NCBI GenBank assembly: GCA_936432065.2
Contig: OW386290.2
Coordinates: 51,478,843-51,542,842, forward strand
Source of the DNA: Rutpela maculata
Lineage: Eukaryota; Arthropoda; Insecta; Coleoptera; Cerambycidae
DNA: 64,000 bases
Direction: 5' to 3'
The translations under genes were made by a program, and so were the position numbers. Position 1 is the first letter of the stretch. Each line of letters opens with the position of its first letter. This document shows positions 22,205-31,270 of the stretch, in pieces. A model generated the notes under the pieces. That model did no database searches. It saw only the letters and a program-made list of their open reading frames with translations, and was not told where the DNA came from.

Positions 22205-22800
22205 GTCCTGTTGCCTATCATCTGTCTCATTCTTTTTTTATCGATCCCAAACAACCCTTTACGGTTGTTTTACGGTGGAGTTAGTTAGAGGCTACTTTAC
22301 ATGGAGCCTAAACTACCTCATTCTGGGAGCTTGAGTCCAATAGTTGTTGAACTGTGTAGAGCCAGTGTCCTGTTATCAGGCTTACCATCTGTCCCATTCT
22401 TTCTTTATCGAGCCCAAACAACCCTTTACTGTGAAGTTAGGTAAAGGCTGCTTTACGTGGTGCCTTGACTACCTCATTACGGGAGCTTGAGCCCAATAGT
22501 AGATGAACTGTGTTGTTATTAGGCCTAGCATCCGTCTCATTCTTTCTTTATCAAGCTCCAGCAACCACTTTATGGTGGAGTCAATTAAAAGCTGCTTTAC
22601 ACGGAGCCTAGACTGCCTCATTCCGGGAGCTTAAGACTAATTGTTGTTGAACTGTGTAGAATCATCTCCTGTTATCAGGCCTACCATTCGTCTCATTCTT
22701 TCTTTATCGAGCCCAAGCAACCACTTTACGGTGGAGACAGTTAAAGACTCCTTTATATGGAACCTTGACAACCTATTCTGGGACCTTGAGTTATTTGAAA
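22205..22800 (-). repeat. tandem duplication of a LINE coding segment, about 4 units of 145-165 bp
   Basis: TCTCATTCTTTCTTTATCGA-type strings recur at about 22225, 22390, 22540 and 22690, each followed by AACCCTTTA/AACCACTTTA and GGTGGAG, then CCTCATT.CGGGAGCTT. In the LINE frame each unit reads roughly W...APGMRQSR, KWLLELDKERMRRM and GLITG. The copies are diverged, so the expansion is not recent. Confidence 0.65.
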
Positions 22801-22956
22801 CATATAGTTATAAAACTGTCATGATTCAGCCTCGTAGTCCTAAATGAATCAGACTTCTTAGCAAACTAAAGGAGAGAAGGGGCAAAAACTCCTTCTCTCA
22901 TCAAACAGTCTGTTCCTTCATTGCTTTCCATACCACTGTTTCCGGGACCTATATGT

Positions 22957-23375
22957 CGTAACGGGTGACGCCACAGAGAAGGTAGACATACCAATGGAAA
23001 GCCCAAAATATGAAGAGAAATGTTTATTCAGGTATGTTTTCCCCTCTGAGTTTTCATTTATCCGCAATAGCGCCATTTCGGAATTTCTTCAATTTTTGAA
23101 ATTTTGACAGCACTAGAACGGAAAAATTATGAACAAAATATGTATGGAACATCTGAAATACGAACGGATATGCTCCTTCGAAGCTTTTATGATCATTTCG
23201 ACCCAAATCGGATCAGTAACAACCTTTCTGCTGCACTTTATAGCCAGCTCTGCAATTTCTGCGACTTAGGTCCTTGTTGCTCCGCAAAAACAGGGAAGCC
23301 GACGCGACGGGGGAGAGTAGGGGACTTTTAGTACGTATTGTCCTGAACCAAAAACTAAAATTACTGGGCTATAGG
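22957..23375 (+). repeat. repeat family C, copy 1
   Basis: It begins CGTAACGGGTGACGCCACAG, runs through CATACCAATGGAAAGCCCAA, ATGATCATTTCGACCCAAAT and CTCTGCAATTTCTGCGACTT, and ends near CAAAAACTAAAATT. Four further copies flank the palindrome at 27.5-30.7 kb. Behaves like a terminal or solo repeat of one element family. It interrupts the LINE frame. Confidence 0.6.
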
Positions 23376-23605
23376 GAATACGACTCTATATGAAATAATG
23401 AACCTAGAGACGAGGAGGCACCTCTGACTGAGTGATGGCTTGACCTACAGGTAGAACTAAAGCCATAGGGTCCCCTAGCCCTAACCCCATACCATTCCAT
23501 ATTCCATTCTTGAAGTTTCCCAGTTTCACTTCAACATGCTATTGCAGCTGTTGGAGTGGTCCTGATTGCTCCTGTTATTCTTAGGCAGGCTAACCTTTAA
23601 ATTTG

Positions 23606-24573
23606 ACATTGGCTAGCACTAACGCTCCTGGCGCCACCACATCAGTGCGCAATATGTTATGGTTTGTGTTATATAACATAACAGTTTATATCCAAAGTGT
23701 TGTCTTTTTACTTATTTACCACATATTTTTTTCCTGTTGGTATTTTGTCTAATTTATGTGTTCAAAAACAAAAGATTAAAATTCAAAATCAACCAAAAAA
23801 TTGGGAGCCGATATTGACTCGTCGCCCGGTATAAAATTCGGTAAGCGTAATTATTAGAACTGAAAAACGAAGCAAGAACTTAATTACAGAACTCTCTATT
23901 ATTTAACGGAGTTTTATTATGGAATATATATGTAAGTTTAATGGGTAATTTCTATATAACACAAACCAGAATCATTGTTACCTAACCGTCAATGCAAGTA
24001 TAATTTCTGAATAGAATAATGCGGTCGATACACGATAAAGCTTGTACTGTCGTACGTTTTTAACATCATTACAAAGATGAAAATGTTATTACCACAATAC
24101 AATACCAACAAATAGAGAGAAATTACAGCATAAATAACTAAAACGTATTTATGGTTTATTAAATTATTTCTCAGGTAAAATTAAATTTTGTTCGCTAATG
24201 ATTTAGGATGCACTGCGTTTAGATTACCATAATTTGAACATAGGTCAAATTTAGACAGCCGCATTTTTTTAATTCATGGCATATTTATAACGCCTTTAAC
24301 GTCGTTTGTTTGCACCTTCTTTTGTCTTTATAATGATTTATAGATGTCTCCTTGTTAACGTCACCACCAAACAAATCTGCTCTCTATCAAACATTTCTTG
24401 TACAGGATCATCAAATTATTGGAAATATTGGTTATAATAATGAGCCCCAAATAATAGGGGCATTTTTGCCTTCCAATCCCATCTCAAACAATGGCGATAT
24501 TAGAGAGTGTCTCAGAACGATGTTGGCGTTTCAAGAAACGAAGCCTCCTGCGACTTTACAGCACGGAGTGCAG
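23606..24573. other. unassigned
   Basis: An 80-codon forward frame at 24352-24594 (starting MLTSPPNKSALYQTF) has no recognised domain and runs into the TIR at 24574, so I do not call it a gene. Otherwise AT-rich with no feature. Confidence 0.35.
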
Positions 24574-24895
24574 TACGTAGGTGCCTTAATGTAACTTTTT
24601 CAAACAAACTTCAATTTTCAAACAAACATTGTCTTTTATGGTATTGTATTGTATTTAGGGCCATTGGAAGAGCACCGTCTAGGTGAAATGGTGCCTATTT
24701 ACCATGTAGATTATATTTTTATGGTAAATAAAGATATTATTATTATTACTATTATTAAATCGATTAGACGGACTAGCTTTTCTTTTTTCTTCTTTATTTA
24801 GTATCTGATGTTGATGTCACTAAATAAGGAAGAAAAAAAACGCTATTCCGTCCAATTCATTTGTTTGAAAAATTTTCATTAAGGCACCTACGTAC
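24574..24895. mobile_element. TIR element (TACGTAGGTGCC ends) with nested hairpin
   Basis: TACGTAGGTGCCTTAATG at 24574 is mirrored by CATTAAGGCACCTACGTA ending at 24895; TTTTTCAAACAAA also pairs inside each end. A nested hairpin at 24768-24853 pairs CTTTATTTAGT with ACTAAATAAGG. Between them GTCTAGGTGAAATGGTGCC and an ATTATTATTATT run resemble a LINE 3' end. Likely one element inserted in or captured by another. Confidence 0.55.
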
Positions 24896-25364
24896 AGCAA
24901 CCGAATAATGCATAGAAGCACTATTTATTTAAAGAATAACTTTTCTTTTTTCTTCCTCATTTAGTGTCTGATGTTTCTTACGGGGTTTCTTAAGTCGAAT
25001 GCCTACTTTATCTTTTTAGTAAACCTAACCGACTTTTATACAGAGCCAGTCGAAAAGTGAGAAATTTTAAATTTGGCTATTGAATAACAAACACTCTATA
25101 TGAGGTATCGAGCTAAAATTTTTATAGAGGTATTTGAGGCAACTGCGAATCGAATACGCTACCAAATTTATCGACAAAAAATTGCCTAATAGTCGATCTC
25201 GAAATTTCGACCCATTCAGAGGAGCATAGTAGAGGCCTTAAAAATACGAAAATTACAACATTTTCAAAACAGTCAAATAAAGCTCATCGAGCACTATATC
25301 TCAAAAAAAAAATCGGCCAACGCGTTCCAAAATAACGGGGTGTTGAGGTCTTAAATCGCACACA
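24896..25364. other. unassigned
   Basis: It starts with a partial direct repeat of TTCTTTTTTCTTC..ATTTAGT..CTGATGTT (24944-24977). No gene seen. Confidence 0.35.
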
Positions 25365-25975
25365 CTGTATATATCGAAAGAGAGGGTTTTGTCAAAGATA
25401 ACGCCTAAGTCACAGGAAGTGTTTCGGGAAGGTTAAGTATATTATTATCTATGTTATAATCGTAGGAAATAGGAATTGACTTACGTGTAAAAGACATAAC
25501 ATTGCATTTTTGAGGATAACGGAAGGTTATATTTAGTACGACAGTTGCTAATTTTGTTTAAGATTTCCTGCAAATGAAGACAATCATCAACGATATAAAT
25601 TCCAGAAAGAAGCTTCAAATCATCAGCATACATTAAGTAACACCTTGTCTGTTAGGTCATTGGCAATGTCATTTATAAATTCTATGAAAAACAATGGTCC
25701 AAGAACCGATCCTTATGGTACTCCGGAGGTAACAACGTATTCGATGGATTTGAATCCATTGAATGTAACATATTGGACTCTGTTTGACAGGTAAGATTTG
25801 AATAGTGTTAAGTTTTCAGAATGTCCGATATGATTTAGTTTTTTAAGCAACATATTATCGTCAAGTATGTCGATGCCTTGGAGTAATCAGTATAAATGAT
25901 GTCGAATGGATTCCGAAATAAAATGCGTAACACAAAACAGATTGGGATAACAATAATAGCTAAATAATATTATAT
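25365..25975 (-). pseudogene. LINE reverse transcriptase fragment
   Basis: Minus strand: DIIYTDYSKA (the D of motif A), after a shift DNMLLKKLNHIGHSENL, LSNRVQYVTFNG, VTSGVP-stop-GSVLGPLFF (motif B, normally SGVPQGSVLGPLLF with the Q codon now TAA), FINDIANDLTDKV, a one-base shift, then YADDLKLL (motif C catalytic YADD), and DLGVIFDKTLSF near the end. This is the palm and thumb start of a Jockey-like non-LTR reverse transcriptase. At least one stop and two frameshifts; not functional. The endonuclease domain is not nearby. Confidence 0.8.
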
Positions 25976-26560
25976 TTATTTGGGACATTTTCTTTTAAAT
26001 TCAGAAAAAATGTAAAAAAAGACCACTGCCATATTTCTGACTACCCCTATATACAATCGCTGTTCAATTTTAATGAATATCTTATTAAAATTCAGTAACA
26101 AAACAATTTAGATACCTGCTTTCTGCTTTTGTTAAAATGATCGACAACACGCACGATTTAAATTTTAGTCCAGAGTTTAATGCCTGTGAGACCCGTAGTG
26201 GTAAAAAAGTTATTTCATATTTTTTTTATTTGTTACGTTTAAACTAATACATAACTAGCAAACAGGTTTACGTCAGTTCGACAAGTCTAGTTTCTTCGCC
26301 TTTCTCAGTAGATTATCCCGAGGGGGTATAGGTATGTATGCACTTCTAGACAAGAAATATTATTTCTGCTTTATTAAAACGTTAAAAGCTTCGATTCTGT
26401 CAACGAGATACATGCAAATTATATCATTAGGATTAGCTGTAATACATTTTTCGGTACAAGAATAACTGCGGTACTAATTATGTCATTTAACTTATCTACT
26501 AGCTACAGAGGCGAATACAGAAATGTTAAATAACTACGAGAAGCGTAGAAAGGCCTTGTT
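25976..26560. other. unassigned AT-rich DNA
   Basis: No gene or repeat boundary seen. Confidence 0.35.
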
Positions 26561-26735
26561 ATCCATATTATTTTCAGAATTCAGAATTTACAACTTTTTA
26601 AAGTCAGAATTCATCACTGTATCTCGAAATTCGCAATTGTACCTCTGATTTCACAATTATATCTCAGAATTCACAATTGTAAATCGGAATTCACAATTCT
26701 TAAATCGGAACAAAACCATTATTAAGTCAGAATTC
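26561..26735. repeat. degenerate short tandem repeat (AATTCACAATT units)
   Basis: CAGAATTCA, AATTCGCAATTGTA, TTTCACAATTATA, AATTCACAATTGTAAATCGG and similar strings recur every 25-35 bp, about six times. Confidence 0.5.
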
Positions 26736-26967
26736 AAGGGGATTAAATAGTTTCTACAAACTCAACCTCCAAATCCGAAGCCAAAGCTGTCCGGAAGGGG
26801 GTTACACGTTTAGAATAAAGCAGACATGTTGGCAACATCTGAAAATGATTAAAACTAAAGAAAATTAAACATGCTGTATTTACAATAAATGTCATGGTTT
26901 AAGGATGGCGGTGCCGTGCTTAAGAAAATGATTTCGTAATTCGACAATTTCTCCTACATCCCTGACC

Positions 26968-27150
26968 CGATTGAAAAATTTCTTTGATAGGCTTTTAGAG
27001 CAAACTTGGTAGAATGATACCAGACTATTGAAATCAACAAAAAAATTTTTTTGATTTTTGCACGAGAAAAATTTTTTTTCCTTGTTGAGTTTTCAATAAC
27101 CTAGTACCATTTTATAAAGTTGTCTCTAAAAGCCCATCAAAAAAATCAAC
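26968..27150. repeat. foldback sequence, about 180 bp
   Basis: ATTGAAAAATTTCTTTGATAGG and GGCTTTTAGAG (26970-27000) pair with CTCTAAAAGCCCATCAAAAA (27124-27143); TTGAAATCAACAA pairs with TTGTTGAGTTTTCAA. The loop is A/T-rich. It abuts the Penelope remnant. Confidence 0.5.
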
Positions 27151-27466
27151 TCAACCCAATAACCAATAAAGCGAGCTATTTGGGATCAGATCTTTATCAC
27201 TATACATACTTCCTTTATATTTTGCAATTTCCAAGTTTTCAAAGACATCCAGCTGCCTTTTATTTATTATATTCCTAATTAATCTTAAGCTGATTGATAT
27301 CTATTCCATGATTGTTATGCTGGGCTGGGCTGAAAATACACTAGACTTTTCCAGTTTTCTCATTTTTGAGATGGGTCATATGCTCCTTGAATCTAGTTAT
27401 ACTTGGACGTTTCGTTAGTCCAACACACCTCAAATTATAATTCGTAACAGATTTCGTAAATCCCGG
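27151..27466 (-). pseudogene. Penelope-like element, GIY-YIG domain C-terminus (left palindrome flank)
   Basis: The minus strand reads YNLRCVGLTKRPSITRFKEH, corresponding to the YIGQTxRxFxxRxxEH part of the GIY-YIG nuclease of Penelope-like retroelements, then a stop. Further on it reads NIINKRQLDVFENLEIAKYK, matching the ...R.LD.LE..EI.K. end, to a TGA at 27151-27153. The homologous end is repeated on the plus strand at 30738-30925, so this end belongs to the giant inverted repeat. Broken by a stop and probable deletion. Confidence 0.6.
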
Positions 27467-27519
27467 ACCTTTCGCTTGATACAGTTTTACCCTTTGAATT
27501 TCCTATGATAAATAACTTA

Positions 27520-27994
27520 TAGCCCAGGAATTTTAGTTTTTTACCCGGAATTAATTATTGTAAAGCTGAAAATTTCCAGGATTGTAGTTTTGGTCCAGGA
27601 CAACACATAGCAAAAAGTCCCCTACTTTCCCCCGTCGGCTTCCCTGTTTTTTCAGAGCAACAAGAGCCTAAGTCGCAAAAATTGCAGAACTGACAATAAA
27701 GTGCAATAGGAAGGTTGTTACTGGTCCGATTTGGGCCGAAATGATCATAAAAGATTAGGAGAAGCATATCCGTTCATATTTCAGATCTTCCATGCATATT
27801 TTTGTTCATAATTTTCCGTTCTAGTTATGTCAACATTTCAAAGATTTAAAAAAATTTAAAAATTCCGAAATGATGCCATTGCGGTTAAATGAAGACTCGG
27901 AGGGGAAAACGTACTCCAATAAACATTTCTCTTCAGACTTTGGGCTTTCCATTGGTATGTCTATACCTTCTCTGTAGCGTCACCCGTTACGGAG
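27520..27994 (-). repeat. repeat family C, copy 2
   Basis: Minus-strand copy ending at CGTCACCCGTTACGG. It contains TTGGGCTTTCCATTGGTATG and ATGATCATAAAAG. Outer unit of the left palindrome arm. Confidence 0.6.
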
Positions 27995-28189
27995 TTACGC
28001 CACTCCGAGTATCGCAGCGGCGACACTCGGACATTTAAATGCGTTCATTGTTGCGTCTATCACGTCTAGTCTAAACAATCAAGAAGGCGCAAGACGAGCT
28101 ATACCCTTAGTTTCTTAACTTTGACAATTCTCTAAGTGTATGCATTGGTTCATTGGTGCGGCAAAATCGAGTGATCTTAGTTAAGCACA

Positions 28190-28637
28190 GGAATTTTAGT
28201 TTTTGACCCGGAATTAATTATTGTAAAGCTGAAAATTTGCAGGATTGTAGTTTTGGTCCAGGACAACACGTACCAAAAAGTCCCCTACTCTCCCCTGTTT
28301 TTGCGGAGCAACAAGGGCCTAAGTCGCAGAAATTGCAGAGCTGGATATAAAGTGGAGTAAAAAGGTTGTTACTGGTCCGATTTGGGTCGAAATGATCATA
28401 AAAGCTTCGGAGAAGCATATCCGTTCGTATTTCACATGTTCCACGCATATTTCGTTCGTCATTTTCTGTTCTAGTGCTGTCAAAACTTAAAAAATTGAAA
28501 AAAATTCGAAATGGCTCCGTTGCGAATAAATGAAGACTCGGAGGGGAAAACGTACCTGAATAAAGATTTCTCCTCATACTTTGGGCTTTCCATTGGTATG
28601 TCTACCTTCTCTGTAGCGTCACCCGTTACGGAGCTAC
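28190..28637 (-). repeat. repeat family C, copy 3
   Basis: Minus-strand copy, inner unit of the left arm, sharing GGTCCAGGACAACACGTACC and TAGCGTCACCCGTTACGGAG with its mirror partner at 29594. Confidence 0.6.
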
Positions 28638-28812
28638 GCAACTTTAAGTGACAGCGCGCGGCGGCCGCGCCCGCCATGTGCCCAGTAGAACTGCCCTGGC
28701 TACGCTGATGAGACCAGTTGCGAATTCCTGTATATATAATATATTATTGGTGTTTTATAAGATTTATAGAATGAAATTTAACTTGTCAGACTCAGAAAAT
28801 GACTTTATTCGG

Positions 28813-29118
28813 CTAGACAATTGACATTATTGATCTACTGGGAAGTAGGGTCGTCCGGATCATTATCCATATCCACGACTGGCTGTTTGTGCAGCTGGAT
28901 TCTCTACAGATTCGGCACATGATGCTACAGTTCAGACCATATTTCCTGCACTCGCACCGGGCACCGCAGTCACTCTTGTAGGCACAAGAAATAAGCCGTA
29001 GCAGGCTATCGGGAGCTGGCTGCCTTGTGGTAGAAACAGGAATCGGAACCAGGCCCTGGAGTCCTGATTTCCACCCCCAGTCCTCCAGGTGAGGAGAGGA
29101 GAGGAGTCAGGGAGAATA
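28813..29118 (-). pseudogene. Cys-rich TE protein, C-terminal part (left arm)
   Basis: The minus-strand frame is open from about 29118 (after a TGA) to a TAG at 28813-28815. It reads LEDWGWKSGLQGLVPIPVST, RQPAPDSLLRLISCAYKSDC, GARCECRKYGLNCSIMC and CRESSCTNSQS. The WGWK, LVPI, (A)PDSLL and CxC cysteine cluster follow the same order as in the gene at 20213-20998, so this is the same family with its C-terminus intact for about 100 codons and no internal stop. There is no start codon and the upstream part is missing. Confidence 0.65.
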
Positions 29119-29167
29119 TTGTGAGGATTTAATCTCCCGAAAAGCTTGCAGCACTCAACTAAAGTGC

Positions 29168-29415
29168 ATGTGCTTTTTGCAGATTCAACAATGGCTAGAC
29201 GTCAAGGTAGCCAGCTCCCGAAAGCCTGCTACGGCTAATTTCTTGCGCTGCAAGGCGGACTGCGGTGTCCGGTGCGAGTGCAGGAACTCTGGTCTGAACT
29301 GCAGCATCATGTGCCGAACCTGTAGAGAATCCAACTGCACAAACAGCCAGTCGTGGATATGGTTGATGATCCGGACGACCCTACTACCCAGTAGATCAAT
29401 AATGTCAATTGTCTA
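29168..29415 (+). pseudogene. Cys-rich TE protein, C-terminal part (right arm)
   Basis: The forward frame reads FLQIQQWLDVKV, then LRCKADCGVRCECRNSGLNC, SIMCRTCRESNCTNSQS and ends in TAG at 29413-29415. It is the mirror copy of 28813-29118, but the WGWK...LVPI segment is deleted so that QIQQWLD (equivalent to VQQWLG in the 20 kb gene) sits close to the cysteine cluster. The two copies are head-to-head across the palindrome centre. Confidence 0.6.
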
Positions 29416-29593
29416 GCCGAATAAAGTCATTTTCTGAGTCTGACAGGTTAAATTTCATTCAATAAATCTTATAAAACACCAATAATATATAAACAGGAAT
29501 TCGCAACTGGTCTCATCAGCGAAGCCAGGGCAGTTCCACCTTGCACATGGCGGGCGCGACCGCCGCGCGCAGGCTCTCAAAGTTGCGTAGCTC

Positions 29594-30052
29594 CGTAACA
29601 GGTGACGCTACAGAGAAGGTAGACATACCAATGGAAAGCCCAAAGTATAAAGAGAAATGTTTATTCGGGTACGTTTTCACCTCCGAGTCTTCATTTATCC
29701 GCAATGGAGCCATTTCGATTTTTTTTCAATTTTTGAAGTTTTGACAGCACTAGAACGGAAAATTATGAACGAAATATGCATGGAACATGTGAAATACGAA
29801 CGGATATGCTTCTCCGAAGCATTTATGATCATTTCGACCCAAATCGGACCAGTAACGACCTTTTTGCTGCACTTTATAGCCAGCTCTGCAATTTCTGCGA
29901 CTTAGGCCCTCGTTGCTCCGCAAAAACAGGGAAGCCGACAGGGGAGAGTAGGGGACTTTTTGGTACGTGTTGTCCTGGACCAAAACTACAATCCTGCAAA
30001 TTTTCAGCTTTACAATAATGAATTCTGGATCAAAAACTAAAATTCCTGTGCT
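29594..30052 (+). repeat. repeat family C, copy 4
   Basis: Plus-strand copy, inner unit of the right arm. Starts CGTAACAGGTGACGCTACAG. Confidence 0.6.
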
Positions 30053-30249
30053 ACATGGCTTAACTAAGATCACTCAATTTTGCCGCACCAATGAACCAAT
30101 GCATACACTTAGAGAACTGTCAAAGTTAAAAACTAAGGGTATAGCTCGTCTTGCGCCTTCTTGATTGTTTAGATTAGACGTGATAGACGCAACAATGAAC
30201 ACACTTAAATGTCCGAGTGTCGCCGCTGCGATACTCAGAGTGGCGTAAC

Positions 30250-30735
30250 TCCGTAACGGGTTACGCTACAGAGAAGGTAGACATACCAATGGAAAGCCCA
30301 AAGTATGAAGAGAAATGTTTATTGGGGTGCGTTTTCCCCTCCGAGCCTTCATTTATCCGCAATGGCGCCATTTCGGAATTTTAAAATTTTTTTTAAATTT
30401 TTGAAATGTTGACATAACTAGAACGGAAAATTATGAACAAAAATATGCATGGAACATCTGAAATATGAACGGATATGCTTCTCCTAATCTTTTATGATCA
30501 TTTCGACCTAAATCGGACTAGTAACAACCTTCCTGTTGCACTTTATAGCCAGCTCTGCAATTTTTGCGATTTAGGCCCTTGTTGTTCCGAAAAAACAGGG
30601 AAGCCGACGGGGGAGAGTAGGGGACTTTTTGCTACGTGTTGTCCTGGACCAAAACTACAATTCTGGAAATTTTCAGCTTTACAATAATTAATTCCGGGTA
30701 GAAGTGATATTTAGACTAAAATTCCTGCGCTCTTA
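30250..30735 (+). repeat. repeat family C, copy 5
   Basis: Plus-strand copy, outer unit of the right arm. Starts CGTAACGGGTTACGCTACAG and runs to about TAAAATTCCTG. Confidence 0.6.
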
Positions 30736-30737
30736 CG

Positions 30738-30925
30738 GTTAATTAGGAATGTAATAAATAAAAGACAGCAGGATACTTTAGGGAAAATTGAAATTGAAAA
30801 ATATAAAAATAGTATGAATAGTGACAAAAGCCTTATCCCAAATATCCCAAATTCTTATTGGTTAGTAGGTCTGTTTGTCGAGTTGAGCCGAGTGTTTGTC
30901 GAGTTCAGACGGGATTGATATCATT
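30738..30925 (+). pseudogene. Penelope-like element C-terminus (right flank)
   Basis: The forward frame reads NVINKRQQDTLGKIEIEKYK then NSMNSDKSLIPN and NSYWLVGLFVE, ending in TGA. It is the mirror homologue of the end at 27151-27290. Beyond it lies the hammerhead-like motif at 30988-31033. Confidence 0.55.
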
Positions 30926-30987
30926 GAACCATAACATTAGTTTGGTATAAATAAAGTATACATTCTTAAATTTACTTTAGTTTTAAG

Positions 30988-31033
30988 CACCTTCAGATGA
31001 TGTCAATATGGTTGACGAAACGTTCGTCAAGTG
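30988..31033 (+). ncRNA. hammerhead-ribozyme-like motif at a Penelope end (degenerate)
   Basis: CAGATGA (30994-31000) resembles the CUGAUGA core with U4 changed to A. A stem GTCAA/TTGAC with loop TATGG (31002-31016) follows, then GAAAC, a tiny AC/GT stem with loop GTTC, and the GTC cleavage-type triplet (31026-31028). CACCTT upstream can pair imperfectly with AAGTG downstream. Penelope-like elements are known to carry minimal hammerhead motifs in their terminal repeats. The core substitution and an extra base before stem II suggest it no longer self-cleaves. Confidence 0.35.
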
Positions 31034-31270
31034 TAGTCTTCAAGCATTTTGGTATTTGTGGAAATTGCTCCATCGTTTGTGAATTTCCAGTTAGAAAAAA
31101 AATATGAATAGCAATAATAGCATGGCCTTTCTACGCTTTCGTATAAAATAATGCATCGTATCAGAAATATCTAAGTGGTCTTTTTTACGTGATTTTTTTT
31201 CTGTGGAATCGAAGCTGTTCATTTTTGTAAAAGGTCAGTGGTGTGCCTTTTTGGCTAATAAAAATTGTAC
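31034..31270. other. unassigned flank
   Basis: No feature seen. Confidence 0.3.

Larger units (their letters stand above)
21892..23605 (-). pseudogene. LINE ORF2 C-terminal region (Jockey/R1/I-like), broken and interrupted
   Basis: Minus strand, reading from high to low coordinates: LACLRITGAIRTTPTAA at 23560-23605, matching the LACL.ITGA.RTTPTAA motif after the reverse transcriptase in LINEs of this group. Then repeat C copy 1 (22957-23375) intrudes. Then come four tandem units containing ERMRRMVGLITG-like text (22205-22800), and finally HLNTMRLKDDSICRKCGVQD with a CxxC...H/C-type end, SHRYLQGQFSQPE and LLSFVESTGLF, ending at a TAA at 21892-21894. The last part matches the C-terminal Cys-His motif and FxxxTGLF end typical of R1/Jockey elements. 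Several in-frame stops; dead copy. The reverse transcriptase core is not present. Confidence 0.7.
27151..30925. repeat. giant diverged palindrome, arms about 1.6-1.9 kb
   Basis: Going outward from a centre near 29110, both arms carry, mirrored: a Cys-rich CDS end, a GC-rich block (CGCGCGGCGG / CCGCCGCGCG near 28655 and 29557), repeat C, a GTCCGAGTGTCGCCGCTG-type spacer, a second repeat C, and a Penelope C-terminus. The left arm has extra sequence (about 27300-27520). Arm differences are frequent, which argues against an assembly fold-over and for an old inverted duplication. Confidence 0.7.

Noticed and set aside
22205..22800. Considered as a CRISPR-like or satellite array
   Set aside because: Units are long, diverged, without regular spacers, and translate as LINE sequence.
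24352..24594. 80-codon plus-strand frame
   Set aside because: No domain, and its end lies in a transposon TIR; cannot be told from chance.
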